This document shows, piece after piece, positions 27,690 through 35,394 of a stretch of DNA of 64,000 nt. Position 1 is the first letter of the stretch, and each line of letters begins with the position of its first letter. A model generated the notes under the pieces. That model made no database searches. It was given only the letters and a program-made list of their open reading frames with translations, and was not told the origin of the DNA. The stretch comes from Leifsonia sp. Root4 (GTDB taxonomy: Bacteria; Actinomycetota; Actinomycetes; Actinomycetales; Microbacteriaceae), in the NCBI RefSeq assembly GCF_001425085.1, contig NZ_LMDN01000002.1, forward strand, positions 583,796-647,795, written 5' to 3'. Both the position numbers and the translations under genes were made by a program.

Positions 27690-27878
27690 AGCTTCATCTT
27701 CTCAGCATCCGGGGCACTCGTCACGACGGCGGGCCGCAGAAATGACGCAAAATCACTTAACCGGCACCGTGCTGTCAAGCCCCTTGAGGCGGCGGTGCGA
27801 CCTTGTGAAGCTCGAAGGAGAGCAACGATCGCCGATGCGCAATTCGGGCGCACTCGACGTGAACGGGAGGAGCAGGCA

Positions 27879-28055
27879 ATGGCCGAGGACAACAAGATCA
27901 AGAACGCTGCCGAAGAAACCGTCGGCAAGATGAAGGAGGGGGTCGGCGAAGCGACCGGCAACGAGTCGCTGGCAAACAAGGGCCGGATGGATCAGGCCAA
28001 GGCCAACGTCAAACAGGCCGGCGAGAAAATCAAGGATGCCGTGACCGACGACTGA
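27879..28055 (+). CDS. CsbD-family stress protein
   Basis: A 58-residue highly charged protein (MAEDNKIKNAAEETVGKMKE, then G-V-G-E-A-T-G-N-E...K-G-R-M-D-Q-A-K-A-N-V-K-Q-A-G-E-K). This is the complete CsbD signature, a small helical protein induced by general stress and starvation in many bacteria. GGGAGGAGC precedes ATG 27879. It opens the stress region and is followed by a 15-bp hairpin. Confidence 0.93.
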   Translation: MAEDNKIKNAAEETVGKMKEGVGEATGNESLANKGRMDQAKANVKQAGEKIKDAVTDD

Positions 28056-28071
28056 GTCGTGCCGCTGCATC

Positions 28072-28105
28072 CACAGGCGCCCTGCCTCCCGGCAGGGCGC
28101 CTGTG
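28072..28105 (+). terminator. Terminator hairpin after CsbD
   Basis: CACAGGCGCCCTGCC (28072-28086) pairs perfectly with GGCAGGGCGCCTGTG (28091-28105) over a four-base loop. There is no T-run, but stability is high. Confidence 0.7.
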
Positions 28106-28117
28106 CGTGTCTTCAGG

Positions 28118-28165
28118 GCTTCCTCGGCTCAGTGCTTCCTCGGCTCAGGGCTTCCTCAGCTCAGT
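28118..28165. repeat. 16-bp tandem array, three units, overlapping a stop codon
   Basis: Three copies of GCTTCCTCGGCTCAGT fill 28118-28133, 28134-28149 and 28150-28165. The stop codon of the leftward acidic gene (28161-28163) lies in the last unit. Confidence 0.9.
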
Positions 28166-28358
28166 GCTCCGCCGCGTCTTCGGAATGTTCACCCGATCCC
28201 TCCAACGGATCCAGACGGATCGATTCCTTCTTCTCCTCGTCAGGCTTCGGAGGCGCCGGCTGGTCGACGCTCGGCGTGGTCATCGGGTCCTCCGGTTCAC
28301 CTGGCACGTCCTCGTCCGGATCGTTCACACTCGTGTCCGGTGCTGTCGGGTCGCTCAT
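28161..28358 (-). CDS. Small acidic, disordered protein
   Basis: A 65-residue protein of Asp, Glu, Pro and Ser (MSDPTAPDTSVNDPDEDVPG..., ending S-E-D-A-A-E-H). GAAGGAG is well placed before ATG 28358. No fold is expected. It is one of several small acidic genes in this stress region (also at 29933 and 46560). Function unknown. Confidence 0.8.
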   Translation of the reverse strand: MSDPTAPDTSVNDPDEDVPGEPEDPMTTPSVDQPAPPKPDEEKKESIRLDPLEGSGEHSEDAAEH

Positions 28359-28383
28359 CAGTCATTCTCCTTCGTGGTCGCTA

Positions 28384-29280
28384 CTACGGGGTCGGGATTC
28401 CACCATTGGCGTTCAATGTCTCGCCGAGCACGTAGCTCGACTCCGCCGATGCCAGAAAGACATATGCCGGCGCCATCTCCGCTGGCTGCGCGGCGCGCCC
28501 GAGCGGGGTGTTCTTCCCGAAACTCGCGATCTTCTCCGGCGGCTGGCCATCGGTCACCTGCAGCACGGTCCAGACCGGCCCCGGCGCCACCGCATTCACA
28601 CGGATTCCGCGTTCCGCCAGCTGGCCGGCGAGCGCCTTGGTGAATGCGTTGATCGCGGCCTTGGTCGTCGCGTAGTCGATAAGGATCGGGGACGGCTTAT
28701 AGGCCTGGACCGAGGTGGAGTTGATGATCGCAGCCCCGGCGGGCAGGTGCTTCAGCGCCGCCTTGGAGATCCAGAACGTCGCGTAGACGTTCGTGCGCAT
28801 CGTCTCGTCGAATGCCTGATCCGAGAGGTCTTCCAGCCGCTCGCAGTAGATCTGCTTGCCGGCGTTGTTCACCACGATGTCGAGTCCACCGAGCCCCGTC
28901 GCCGCTTCATCGACGAGCCGGGTGCATTCTTCCGCGATCGAGACATCGACCGGAAGGAGCAGCGCCGTGCGCCCGGCGGCGCGCACGAGTTCAGCGATGC
29001 GTTCGGCGTCACTCTGCTCGCTCGGCAGGTACGCGAGGGCGACATCGGCGCCCTCGCGCGCGAACGCGATCGCGACGGCTGCCCCGATGCCCGAGTCGGC
29101 CCCCGTGATGAGGGCACGTCGACCCGCGAGGCGGTCGGTGCCCCGATAGCTCAGCTCCCCGAGATCCGGAGTCGGCACGAGTTCGCTGTCCAGCCCCGGC
29201 TCGTCCTGATGCTGCACAGGCGGCGAGATGCTCTCATAGCGGGTTCTCGGATTGTCGAAGGTGTACTGGTCGTTCGGCAT
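28384..29280 (-). CDS. General-stress SDR oxidoreductase (YdaD/YhxC type)
   Basis: A 298-residue short-chain dehydrogenase with the N-terminal extension typical of the stress-associated YdaD/YhxC group (M-P-N-D-Q-Y-T-F-D-N-P). Motifs: T-G-A-D-S-G-I-G, V-N-N-A-G-K-Q, catalytic Ser in I-N-S-T-S-V-Q, Y-A-T-T-K. These enzymes are induced by osmotic, desiccation or oxidative stress in other bacteria; substrate unknown. GAGAGGAT precedes ATG 29280. It lies 25 bases upstream of the acidic gene on the same strand, likely co-transcribed. Confidence 0.92.
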   Translation of the reverse strand: MPNDQYTFDNPRTRYESISPPVQHQDEPGLDSELVPTPDLGELSYRGTDRLAGRRALITGADSGIGAAVAIAFAREGADVALAYLPSEQSDAERIAELVRAAGRTALLLPVDVSIAEECTRLVDEAATGLGGLDIVVNNAGKQIYCERLEDLSDQAFDETMRTNVYATFWISKAALKHLPAGAAIINSTSVQAYKPSPILIDYATTKAAINAFTKALAGQLAERGIRVNAVAPGPVWTVLQVTDGQPPEKIASFGKNTPLGRAAQPAEMAPAYVFLASAESSYVLGETLNANGGIPTP

Positions 29281-29363
29281 CAGTGATCCTCTCGAGGTGA
29301 GTCGGCGTCGTGGCGCCGAGCCTAGGAGCGGCGGGGCGGGAAGCGTATGGGGTTGACAAGCCC

Positions 29364-29885
29364 TCACGGGCTCGCGTACCTCCTCTGTTCGGCACGGTCG
29401 GCAGCGCGCACGCGCACCGGCACGACGACCCAGACGGCGATGAGCAGCATGGCGATCACCGTGGCAGCGGCGATCCCCCAGAACCGGCCGAGCACGAAGT
29501 CGAAGATGAGCATTCCGATTCCGACGACGGTGACGGCGACACCGATGAGCGTCAGCTGGGCGAAACGGTCGGCGTGAGCGAGGACCTTGTCCTTCGCTTG
29601 CTTCCTGAAGAGGTAACGATGCAGGCTCACGGGAGCGAGGCCGGCGATCGTCGTCATGATCGATGTCGCAACAAGCAACAGGTATGTCACGAGCTGAAAT
29701 GTGTCCAGCTCCTCGAACCGCGACTGGAATACGGCAGTCAGCAGGAAACCGGTGATGATCTGCGTGCCGGTCTGGACAACTCGCAGCTCCTGGAGCAACT
29801 CGTTCCAGTTGCGGTCGATCCGCTCCTTCTCCGTCTCGCCCATTCCGGCGGCATCCGCCGCCCTGGCCTCGGCCGACTCGCTCAT
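29364..29885 (-). CDS. DUF6328-type membrane protein
   Basis: A 173-residue protein with a charged N-terminus (R-I-D-R-N-W-N-E-L-L-Q-E-L-R-V-V-Q-T-G-T-Q) and four hydrophobic segments. N-E-L-L-Q-E-L-R-V-x-Q-T-G-x-Q-I is the recognisable DUF6328 block. The family is frequent near stress and cell-envelope genes in actinobacteria; function unknown. Leftward, between the coupled 29933 gene and the SDR. Confidence 0.82.
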   Translation of the reverse strand: MSESAEARAADAAGMGETEKERIDRNWNELLQELRVVQTGTQIITGFLLTAVFQSRFEELDTFQLVTYLLLVATSIMTTIAGLAPVSLHRYLFRKQAKDKVLAHADRFAQLTLIGVAVTVVGIGMLIFDFVLGRFWGIAAATVIAMLLIAVWVVVPVRVRAADRAEQRRYASP

Positions 29886-29932
29886 CTGACCTCCCCTGGA
29901 GCTGAGTGCGACAGAACGATCCGCACGCCCGA

Positions 29933-30097
29933 CTATGCCGGGGGGTTGTCGGGGTCGACCGTTTCGATTGTGTCCTGCTCGACCTCGTTGTCGGCGTCGA
30001 GCTCATTGATCTCGGCGCCCTCGCGCTCCTCGGCCTCGCGCCTGCGCGACTCGGCCGGCTCGCCCGCCTGCTGCGAGCGTTCTCGTTCGTCGGTCAC
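29933..30097 (-). CDS. Small acidic protein coupled to the DUF892-like gene
   Basis: Fifty-four residues (V-T-D-E-R-E-R-S-Q-Q-A-G-E-P-A-E-S-R-R-R ... ending D-P-D-N-P-P-A), almost all charged or small. GTG 30097 has GAGGGGA seven bases upstream and overlaps the preceding gene's TGA as GTGA, so translation is coupled. It is easily missed because of its length and GTG start. Probably disordered. Function unknown. Confidence 0.75.
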   Translation of the reverse strand: MTDERERSQQAGEPAESRRREAEEREGAEINELDADNEVEQDTIETVDPDNPPA

Positions 30098-30639
30098 GAT
30101 GCTGTCCCCTCGTGTGCTTCGCGGGTCGAGCCGAGCGACGCGTCAGACACGGCTCTGCTTCCCAGCGTTCGTAGCGCGGTCTCCAGTTCGCCGTGTGCGC
30201 GCCGAGCGTCCGCGAGCAGGCTTCCGACCTTGACTCTGGCCATCGGGTGCACGCCGTCCGGCAGGGTTTCGAACAGAATCACGTAGTGTGCCAGCCGGAC
30301 GCCGTCGAGCATCATCGCGGCGGCCACCGCGCCACTCTCGCGCAGCGCTGGCGCGCATTTGCCGATGAAGGCGGTCTCGGTGCGCACCAGCGCGCTCGAG
30401 GCGGGTGATGGATACTGCGCCGGCGCGTAGCCGAGCATGTCGAACAGCGCATTGAGTTCCGTGATCTGGTGCCGGGTCTGTGCCGCCCGGAATTCAAAGA
30501 GGTCTTCGACCTCGTCGGATCGGGCGGAGTCGATCAGCAGCGGCAGTATCGCGAGCCAATCATGTTCCATCGTGAGGGCGGCGCCGAGCCGGTACCCGTA
30601 GACGTCGCGGTGACTCTCGAAACGCTCGAACATCGCCAT
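30094..30639 (-). CDS. Ferritin-like DUF892-type protein
   Basis: A 181-residue all-helical protein. The N-terminal helices (Y-G-Y-R-L-G-A-A-L-T-M-E-H-D-W-L-A-I-L-P-L-L, then F-E-F-R-A-A-Q-T-R-H-Q-I-T-E-L-N-A-L-F-D-M-L-G) have the E-x-x-H-type pattern of YciE/YciF, DUF892 proteins with a ferritin-like fold induced by stress. The last 30 residues look unstructured. ATG 30639 or 30633 may be used. It overlaps the downstream acidic gene as GTGA. Confidence 0.75.
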   Translation of the reverse strand: MAMFERFESHRDVYGYRLGAALTMEHDWLAILPLLIDSARSDEVEDLFEFRAAQTRHQITELNALFDMLGYAPAQYPSPASSALVRTETAFIGKCAPALRESGAVAAAMMLDGVRLAHYVILFETLPDGVHPMARVKVGSLLADARRAHGELETALRTLGSRAVSDASLGSTREAHEGTAS

Positions 30640-30836
30640 TCACCCCGATTCCTCGATTCACGGTCCCGCCGTGCACGACGGCCCCCTCGATGGGACGCAT
30701 GATATCGAGGCGGCCGCCGCACGGGAGCTGACACCGAAGTGCCACCGGCAACCCGGTACGCTTCCGCGCCTCGGAAAATTGGCGGCACCGAGGCGTGTTA
30801 GCACGCTACCGGGCTCGCTTGGCGGGAGCGAGGGGG

Positions 30837-30864
30837 TTGACAGCACGCCGTCACGGCGTACCGT
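30837..30864 (+). promoter_or_regulatory. Promoter with palindromic spacer for a leaderless transcript
   Basis: TTGACA (30837-30842), a 16-base spacer and TACCGT (30859-30864), six bases before ATG 30871. ACGCCGT/ACGGCGT (30845-30851 and 30853-30859) form a 7-bp palindrome between the two boxes, a likely repressor site. Confidence 0.65.
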
Positions 30865-30870
30865 GCGGCT

Positions 30871-30954
30871 ATGAGAATCGTGTTCACCGGATGGCTTGCG
30901 GTGATGATCATCGGGCTCGCCTACATGCTGAGCATCGGCTTGAGTGGGCGGTGA
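30871..30954 (+). CDS. 27-residue single-pass membrane micropeptide
   Basis: ATG 30871 lies where transcription from the TTGACA/TACCGT promoter should begin, and encodes a 27-residue peptide (M-R-I-V-F-T-G-W-L-A-V-M-I-I-G-L-A-Y-M, then L-S-I-G-L-S-G-R): a Lys/Arg-anchored transmembrane helix. TGA ends three bases before the DUF6766 gene, so it is the first cistron of that unit. It may help or regulate the larger membrane protein; expression is not shown. Confidence 0.6.
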   Translation: MRIVFTGWLAVMIIGLAYMLSIGLSGR

Positions 30955-30957
30955 CTG

Positions 30958-31635
30958 ATGTTCGCGCGGATCCGCCCCCATGCCCTCAGTCTCTTCTTCG
31001 GGGTCATATTCGTTCTCGCGCTGATCGGGCAGTCGATCGCGGGCTTCTACGCCTTCACTGACGACCAGCGTTCCCACGGAGGGGCGACAGCGTCATTCAG
31101 CGAGTTTGTGACGTCTTCCGACTTCGTGGTGGATGTCGCCGAGAACTGGCAGTCGGAATACCTCCAGTTCTTCCTGTTCATTCTTGTGACGGTGTGGTTG
31201 GTGCAAAAGGGCTCGCCCGAGTCCAAGAAGCCCGGCGACGAGGGCCTCGGCAGCGACGAGGAGCAACTCGTCGGTGCCCACGCGACCGCGCGTTCCCCCC
31301 GCTGGGCGCGGGTGCGCGGCTGGCGGCGGCACATCTACTCGAACTCATTGCTGCTGGTGATGGGCGCCGCCTTTCTGCTGTCCTGGTGGGCGCAGTCCAT
31401 CGCGGGAACGACGGTGTACAACACGGAACAGCTCGAACACGGCGAAGCGACCGTCACCTGGCTCCAGTACGTTGCGGGTGCGGATTTCTGGAATCGAACA
31501 CTGCAGAATTGGCAGTCCGAGTTTCTCGCCGTCGGCAGCATGGTGGCGCTGTCGATCTTCCTGCGCCAGCGTGGGTCCGCCGAATCCAAGCCGGTCGGCA
31601 CCCCGCATCATGAGACCTCCACGGCGTCTGAATAG
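30958..31635 (+). CDS. DUF6766-type membrane protein with internal duplication
   Basis: A 225-residue protein made of two similar halves. Each has a helix ending in Q-S-I-A-G, a loop with H-G-x-A-T, a W-Q-S-E-Y/F-L motif, another helix, and a S-P/A-E-S-K tail (about residues 20-85 and 140-215). An acidic linker and basic stretch separate them. I associate this with DUF6766, a family common in actinobacteria near CsbD and stress genes. Function unknown. The tandem arrangement suggests a pseudo-symmetric four-helix dimer. It follows the micropeptide gene by three bases. Confidence 0.8.
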   Translation: MFARIRPHALSLFFGVIFVLALIGQSIAGFYAFTDDQRSHGGATASFSEFVTSSDFVVDVAENWQSEYLQFFLFILVTVWLVQKGSPESKKPGDEGLGSDEEQLVGAHATARSPRWARVRGWRRHIYSNSLLLVMGAAFLLSWWAQSIAGTTVYNTEQLEHGEATVTWLQYVAGADFWNRTLQNWQSEFLAVGSMVALSIFLRQRGSAESKPVGTPHHETSTASE

Positions 31636-31744
31636 TGATCGCAACCGAAGTGTGGCGAGTAGCACAAGCACGGGGTGGCCTCAAGCCGCTATTGCCCTCT
31701 CAGCGCCGTGAATACGGTGGAGGTGTCAGGCCAAGGGAGTGGAC

Positions 31745-31984
31745 ATGTTCGAAGCACGGGCCTTCAGAAGCGCGCAGAATCACGAGGGGGACGCGCCGGC
31801 CGCAAGTGACATCATCAGCGCGCTACGCGCAGAGCTGGACGGGCGCACGAGCGATGCGATCGCAGGGATCCTTCGATCGCAATTCGCGCGCTCACATGTT
31901 GAGATTTCCGAGGATGAGCTTCGGCGCGTGGCCGACGACATCTCGCACAGTCCAGCTCTCCAACGCTCGTCGGTGTTCCTCTAG
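31745..31984 (+). CDS. Small protein of unknown function
   Basis: A 79-residue mostly helical protein (M-F-E-A-R-A-F-R-S-A-Q-N-H... S-D-I-I-S-A-L-R-A-E-L... E-I-S-E-D-E-L-R-R-V-A-D-D). AAGGGA lies about seven bases before ATG 31745, better than the GTG at 31739. I recognise no family. It lies 18 bases before the SRPBCC gene, so they are probably co-transcribed. Confidence 0.55.
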   Translation: MFEARAFRSAQNHEGDAPAASDIISALRAELDGRTSDAIAGILRSQFARSHVEISEDELRRVADDISHSPALQRSSVFL

Positions 31985-32002
31985 CGCTGTGTGTTCGGGA
32001 GA

Positions 32003-32449
32003 ATGATGAAGAGCCGAGTGTCGACGACCATCGATGTGAACGCGAGCGTGGACAGAACGTACGCGTTCTGGAACCGTGTCGGCTCTTCCGAGGGAACGGA
32101 ACCGTCAAGCGGCGAGACGACGCAGTGGACGGTGTTGGTCAACGGTGTGCCGAATCCCCAGACGTCTCCCGTCTCCGCGAAACTCTCACGGGTGATCCCC
32201 TTGGAACGGGTGCAGGGCGACGAAGCTCGAGGCGAGGTGACGTTCGACGCGCTCGGGGATCAGCGTACGAGAGTCGCCATTTCGCTGGAGTGGCAGCGCG
32301 ACGATTCGGCGCAGTCCTACGTGCCGCTGATTCTGATCGATGGTGTGCAGGTCCACACCAATCTGAGGGACTTCAAACGAGAGGTGGAGCGCGAGGCGGG
32401 CGAATCGCGCGATTGGCACGGCACCGTGAACAGGTTTGAAGCGCTCTAG
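32003..32449 (+). CDS. SRPBCC (START-like) family protein
   Basis: A 148-residue protein with a START/polyketide-cyclase-like fold: V-S-T-T-I-D-V-N-A-S-V-D-R-T-Y-A-F-W-N-R at the N-terminus, a V-I-P-L-E-R-V-Q-G strand, and L-R-D-F-K-R-E-V-E-R near the C-terminus. These bind hydrophobic ligands; role here unknown. GGGAGA precedes ATG 32003 (another in-frame ATG at 32006). It overlaps the convergent DUF7882-like gene by four bases. Confidence 0.75.
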   Translation: MMKSRVSTTIDVNASVDRTYAFWNRVGSSEGTEPSSGETTQWTVLVNGVPNPQTSPVSAKLSRVIPLERVQGDEARGEVTFDALGDQRTRVAISLEWQRDDSAQSYVPLILIDGVQVHTNLRDFKREVEREAGESRDWHGTVNRFEAL

Positions 32450-32769
32450 CTGTGCCGTCGCAGGTATTCCTCGACGTCGGACTCGTCGAGGACGGTCATG
32501 ACGCCACCGCTCAGAGCCGTCTGTTCCATTGCGTGGACCCATGCCCTGTTGATGTCGCCGGGGGCGTTGCTTCGAAAGCGGAATTGGAGCGGGATCGATG
32601 GGGAGAGCCAGATCGCCATCCGACCCGAACCTTTCTCGCTCGGGATCGTCCATCCGAGGTAGAACGACTCCTTGCGCCGCAACTTGGACCCGACCGCGAT
32701 CTTGACGTGCGAGAGCACCCGGTCATCGAAGTCGAACGGCGCCGAGGCTGCGTAGACGAGTTGACCCAT
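32446..32769 (-). CDS. DUF7882-like small protein, paralogue 1
   Basis: A 107-residue protein (M-G-Q-L-V-Y-A-A-S-A ... D-D-R-V-L-S-H-V-K-I-A-V-G-S-K-L-R-R-K-E-S-F). It shares D-D/E-R-x-L-x-H-x-K, K-L-R-R-x-E-S-F, G-S-R/G and W-x-x-P-x-I-P-L-Q-F with two neighbours at 33529 and 35395. I recall this as the DUF7882 family of Microbacteriaceae, some of which carry an ATP-dependent-DNA-ligase label that is not supported by any ligase motif. It lies 16 bases after the flavodoxin gene on the same strand. Confidence 0.8.
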   Translation of the reverse strand: MGQLVYAASAPFDFDDRVLSHVKIAVGSKLRRKESFYLGWTIPSEKGSGRMAIWLSPSIPLQFRFRSNAPGDINRAWVHAMEQTALSGGVMTVLDESDVEEYLRRHS

Positions 32770-32785
32770 GGTTGAATACACGCCT

Positions 32786-33403
32786 TCACGATTGGTGCGG
32801 ATACGGATGCGAGCGGAGGATGCGGGCCAAATGTGAGGCGTTCCTCGCCACCGTCGAGTTGGCGGCGCGCACCGCGTCCGGCACCTCAAGCAGGTCTTTG
32901 TAGTCGATGGTTTCCATCGCTCGCCCGTTCCAATAGGTGCCTCCCTGCGCGGGAACGGTGAACCCGATGTCGTTGAGCGCCTGGTGCAGATCGGCCGTGA
33001 TCTTGTGCGCGCCGTCCTCGTTGCCGACGACGCCGGTGACCGCGACTTTTCCGAATAGCACCGGCAGGCCGGCGTTGTCGGTGGTCGAGAGTTCGGCATC
33101 GAGGCGTTCGAGAACGCGCTGCATCACGCTCGACATGTGCCCGAGCCATGTCGGCGTGCAGAAACCGATGATGTCGGCGTCCATGATCCGAGCGCGAATT
33201 CCGGGCCATTCGTCCGATCCACCCATGTCTGCTTCCACGCCGGGCGCAATGTCGAAATCGACCGCCCGCACGATGTCTCCGCGCACGTCGTGCGCGGAAA
33301 ACCGCTGCAGCAGCTGTCTGCCGATGACCTCGGTGCTCGACGGCTCAGGCGAGGGTTTGAGCGTGCCGTTGAGGATCAACACGGACAGCGTCGAGTTCGT
33401 CAT
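32786..33403 (-). CDS. Flavodoxin-fold NAD(P)H-dependent FMN reductase-like protein
   Basis: A 205-residue protein with the FMN-phosphate loop L-N-G-T-L-K-P-S (about 11-18) and the second flavin loop T-P-T-W-L-G near residue 84, then G-N-E-D-G-A. This is the pattern of NADPH-dependent FMN reductases and flavodoxin-like quinone reductases. It may protect against oxidative damage in this stress region. ATG 33403 is the start. It is upstream of DUF7882-like paralogue 1 in one operon. Confidence 0.88.
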   Translation of the reverse strand: MTNSTLSVLILNGTLKPSPEPSSTEVIGRQLLQRFSAHDVRGDIVRAVDFDIAPGVEADMGGSDEWPGIRARIMDADIIGFCTPTWLGHMSSVMQRVLERLDAELSTTDNAGLPVLFGKVAVTGVVGNEDGAHKITADLHQALNDIGFTVPAQGGTYWNGRAMETIDYKDLLEVPDAVRAANSTVARNASHLARILRSHPYPHQS

Positions 33404-33528
33404 GTCTACTTCTTACCCCGCTGCCGTGGCGTGCGTCAGGGGCTTGACAGCCCAGCGCGAGAATCGGGGTGCAGGCAGCCTTCAGCGCACAACTTGCAAA
33501 CTCCATCCGGCTATCGCATGCTGTGTCC

Positions 33529-33864
33529 ATGGGCGAACTGATCTACGGCGCCGAGACGTCGTATCCGATGGAGGACCGCACGCTTTCCCATGTGAAGGCG
33601 GCGGTCGGCACAAAGCTCAGGCGACAGGAATCCTTCTACCTCAGCTGGGTCGTGCCGGCCTCGAATGGGTCCGGGCGGGTGAGCCTGTGGCTCTCCCCTG
33701 CAATCCCCCTGCAGTTCCATTTCCTCGGCAACACATCGCCGACACTGAACCCGATCTGGGTGCGCGCCCTCGAGCTCACGTCGGTGAGCGACCGCGGGAT
33801 GATCGTGCTGCCGGAGGCCGAAGCCGAGGCCTATGTGCGTGAGCATCCCGCCACGCTCGCCTAG
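33529..33864 (+). CDS. DUF7882-like small protein, paralogue 2
   Basis: A 111-residue protein (M-G-E-L-I-Y-G-A-E-T ... E-D-R-T-L-S-H-V-K-A-A-V-G-T-K-L-R-R-Q-E-S-F-Y-L-S-W). It has the same core as paralogues at 32446 and 35395, with a longer acidic C-terminus (E-A-E-A-Y-V-R-E-H). No ribosome site precedes ATG 33529, and CATGCT lies six bases upstream, so a leaderless start is possible. It is rightward, divergent from the flavodoxin/paralogue-1 unit. Confidence 0.8.
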   Translation: MGELIYGAETSYPMEDRTLSHVKAAVGTKLRRQESFYLSWVVPASNGSGRVSLWLSPAIPLQFHFLGNTSPTLNPIWVRALELTSVSDRGMIVLPEAEAEAYVREHPATLA

Positions 33865-33887
33865 CCTGAGGCCCTGGGCAGCACCAC

Positions 33888-34607
33888 TCAGATGATGAGT
33901 TCGCGGGCGACGAGCTGGGCCGCGACCACGGCCAACGGCATGCGATTGGCCCGAGCGTAGTCCCGCAATCGTGCGAAGGCCTCGTCCATCGACACCGTGT
34001 GGGTGAAGGCGATCACGCCCTTGGCCTGCTCGATGGTGACGCGTGAATTCAGGGCGTGCTGCAGCTGATCGCGCGTCTCATTGCCTGCGCGAACGGTGCG
34101 CTCGTGCAGAATGCCGATCGTCGCGACGTCCGCCATCGCTTGTGCTGCCCGGATGTCTCGCGCGTTGAGATCCCCCAGACCGGCGCGGAAGAGGTTGAGC
34201 GTGCCGATCGTCGTCGAACGGAGGCGCATGGGCAGCGCGGTGACCGAGCCGAACCCCTGCTCCGCCGCCGCCGCCGCCCGGAAGCGCGCCCACTCAGCGG
34301 GGCTCTCGCGGATGTCGGCGATCGAGACCGTCGCGCTGGTGCGGAAACACTCGATGCACGGTCCATCTTCTGCGCTGAGCTGCATCAGCTCGACCAGCCG
34401 ACTCTCTTCGCTCGTGGACGCGACCAAATCGAGGGCATCGGTGTCGTCGACCAGGAGCAATCCGGCCGCCGCGACATCGAACAGCGAAACGCAGGAGTCG
34501 ACGAGGGTCTGCAGCAGCTCAACGACGTCGTACTCGTCGACGAGCGTGTCGGCGAGCGCGACGAAGATCTCAAAGAGCTCTTGATCGCGTGTGATGCTCG
34601 GCGTCAT
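33888..34607 (-). CDS. GAF-ANTAR transcription-antitermination regulator
   Basis: A 239-residue protein: a GAF domain (about 15-165; D-A-L-D-L-V-A-S-T-S-E-E, D-G-P-C-I-E-C-F) and a C-terminal ANTAR domain (about 180-237; L-N-S-R-V-T-I-E-Q-A-K-G-V-I-A, then A-F-A-R-L-R-D-Y-A-R). ANTAR binds paired RNA hairpins to control termination; GAF-ANTAR proteins are especially common in actinobacteria. Its start overlaps the stop of the paralogous gene as ATGA, so the two are coupled. Confidence 0.9.
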   Translation of the reverse strand: MTPSITRDQELFEIFVALADTLVDEYDVVELLQTLVDSCVSLFDVAAAGLLLVDDTDALDLVASTSEESRLVELMQLSAEDGPCIECFRTSATVSIADIRESPAEWARFRAAAAAEQGFGSVTALPMRLRSTTIGTLNLFRAGLGDLNARDIRAAQAMADVATIGILHERTVRAGNETRDQLQHALNSRVTIEQAKGVIAFTHTVSMDEAFARLRDYARANRMPLAVVAAQLVARELII

Positions 34608-35305
34608 GACAGTCCCTCGATCCCGTTCTGGTCGACCACGAAGCGGAAGCGATGGGCGATGACGTCCGCGGCGAGTTCGCTCATAGCGCGGCCCTCCGAG
34701 AACGCCTGCCCCTGCAGCAGCAGATACGCGTCTTCGGCAGAGACCCCGAGTTGTGCGATCACAAATCCGGTTGCCTGATGGATGGTGCGCCTCGCATGGC
34801 CTTCACCCTCCACCTCCGCGGAGCCGGCCTGACGCAGGGCCCGACGCAGAACGTAGCGGCTCAGCGCCGCGGTCAGTTCCGTCGCCTGGGCGACGAAGAG
34901 CGGGCTGAGCGCGCCGGGATCGGTGTTGTACAGATCGACTGCGCCGACCCGCAACGTTCCGACCGTCATCGGGAACGCGAAAATCGCGCCGACGTTCTCG
35001 TTCTGCAGTGCGGCGGAAAAGGCGGGCCAGCGACCATCGTGCACACGCACGTCCGGTTGGAGCATCGGCCGCATCTGGGCCAACGCGTCCCAGCACGGCC
35101 CCTCGCTCAGGTCGAACTGCAGTTCATCGAGGCGCGCGACCTGCAGGTCGCTGGCCGCTACCGTCTCCGATCCGAGCAGTTCACCCAGTGTGGCGATCGA
35201 GGCACCGGTAACGGGAATAGTTTCGAGGATCGACCCCGTCAGCTCGGCCTCGTGGCCGTCGAAATTCGAGAACCCGGCGACGATGTCGTCAACATTCCCG
35301 CGCAT
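34604..35305 (-). CDS. GAF-ANTAR regulator, second copy
   Basis: A 233-residue protein with a GAF domain (D-L-S-E-G-P-C-W-D-A-L, L-R-V-G-A-V-D-L-Y) and an ANTAR domain (A-R-R-T-I-H-Q-A-T-G-F-V-I-A-Q-L-G-V-S... A-Y-L-L-L-Q-G-Q-A-F-S-E-G-R). It is the upstream cistron of the pair and diverged from the downstream one. GGAGGCGG precedes the start. RNA targets should be paired hexaloop hairpins elsewhere. Confidence 0.9.
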   Translation of the reverse strand: MRGNVDDIVAGFSNFDGHEAELTGSILETIPVTGASIATLGELLGSETVAASDLQVARLDELQFDLSEGPCWDALAQMRPMLQPDVRVHDGRWPAFSAALQNENVGAIFAFPMTVGTLRVGAVDLYNTDPGALSPLFVAQATELTAALSRYVLRRALRQAGSAEVEGEGHARRTIHQATGFVIAQLGVSAEDAYLLLQGQAFSEGRAMSELAADVIAHRFRFVVDQNGIEGLS

Positions 35306-35394
35306 CGCACCGCCTCCTTCATTGTTCCCGAGTCAATCCGGTCCATTCACCAAACTACTCCGGCCACACTACGTCGGCGTTCAGGCTCGATACC

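Noticed and set aside
29353-29385. Promoter-like TTGACA-17-GTACCT reading antisense into the DUF6328 gene
   Set aside because: It points against the gene and has no ORF behind it; the spacer hairpin (AGCCC/GGGCT) overlaps the gene's stop and is more likely a terminator stem.
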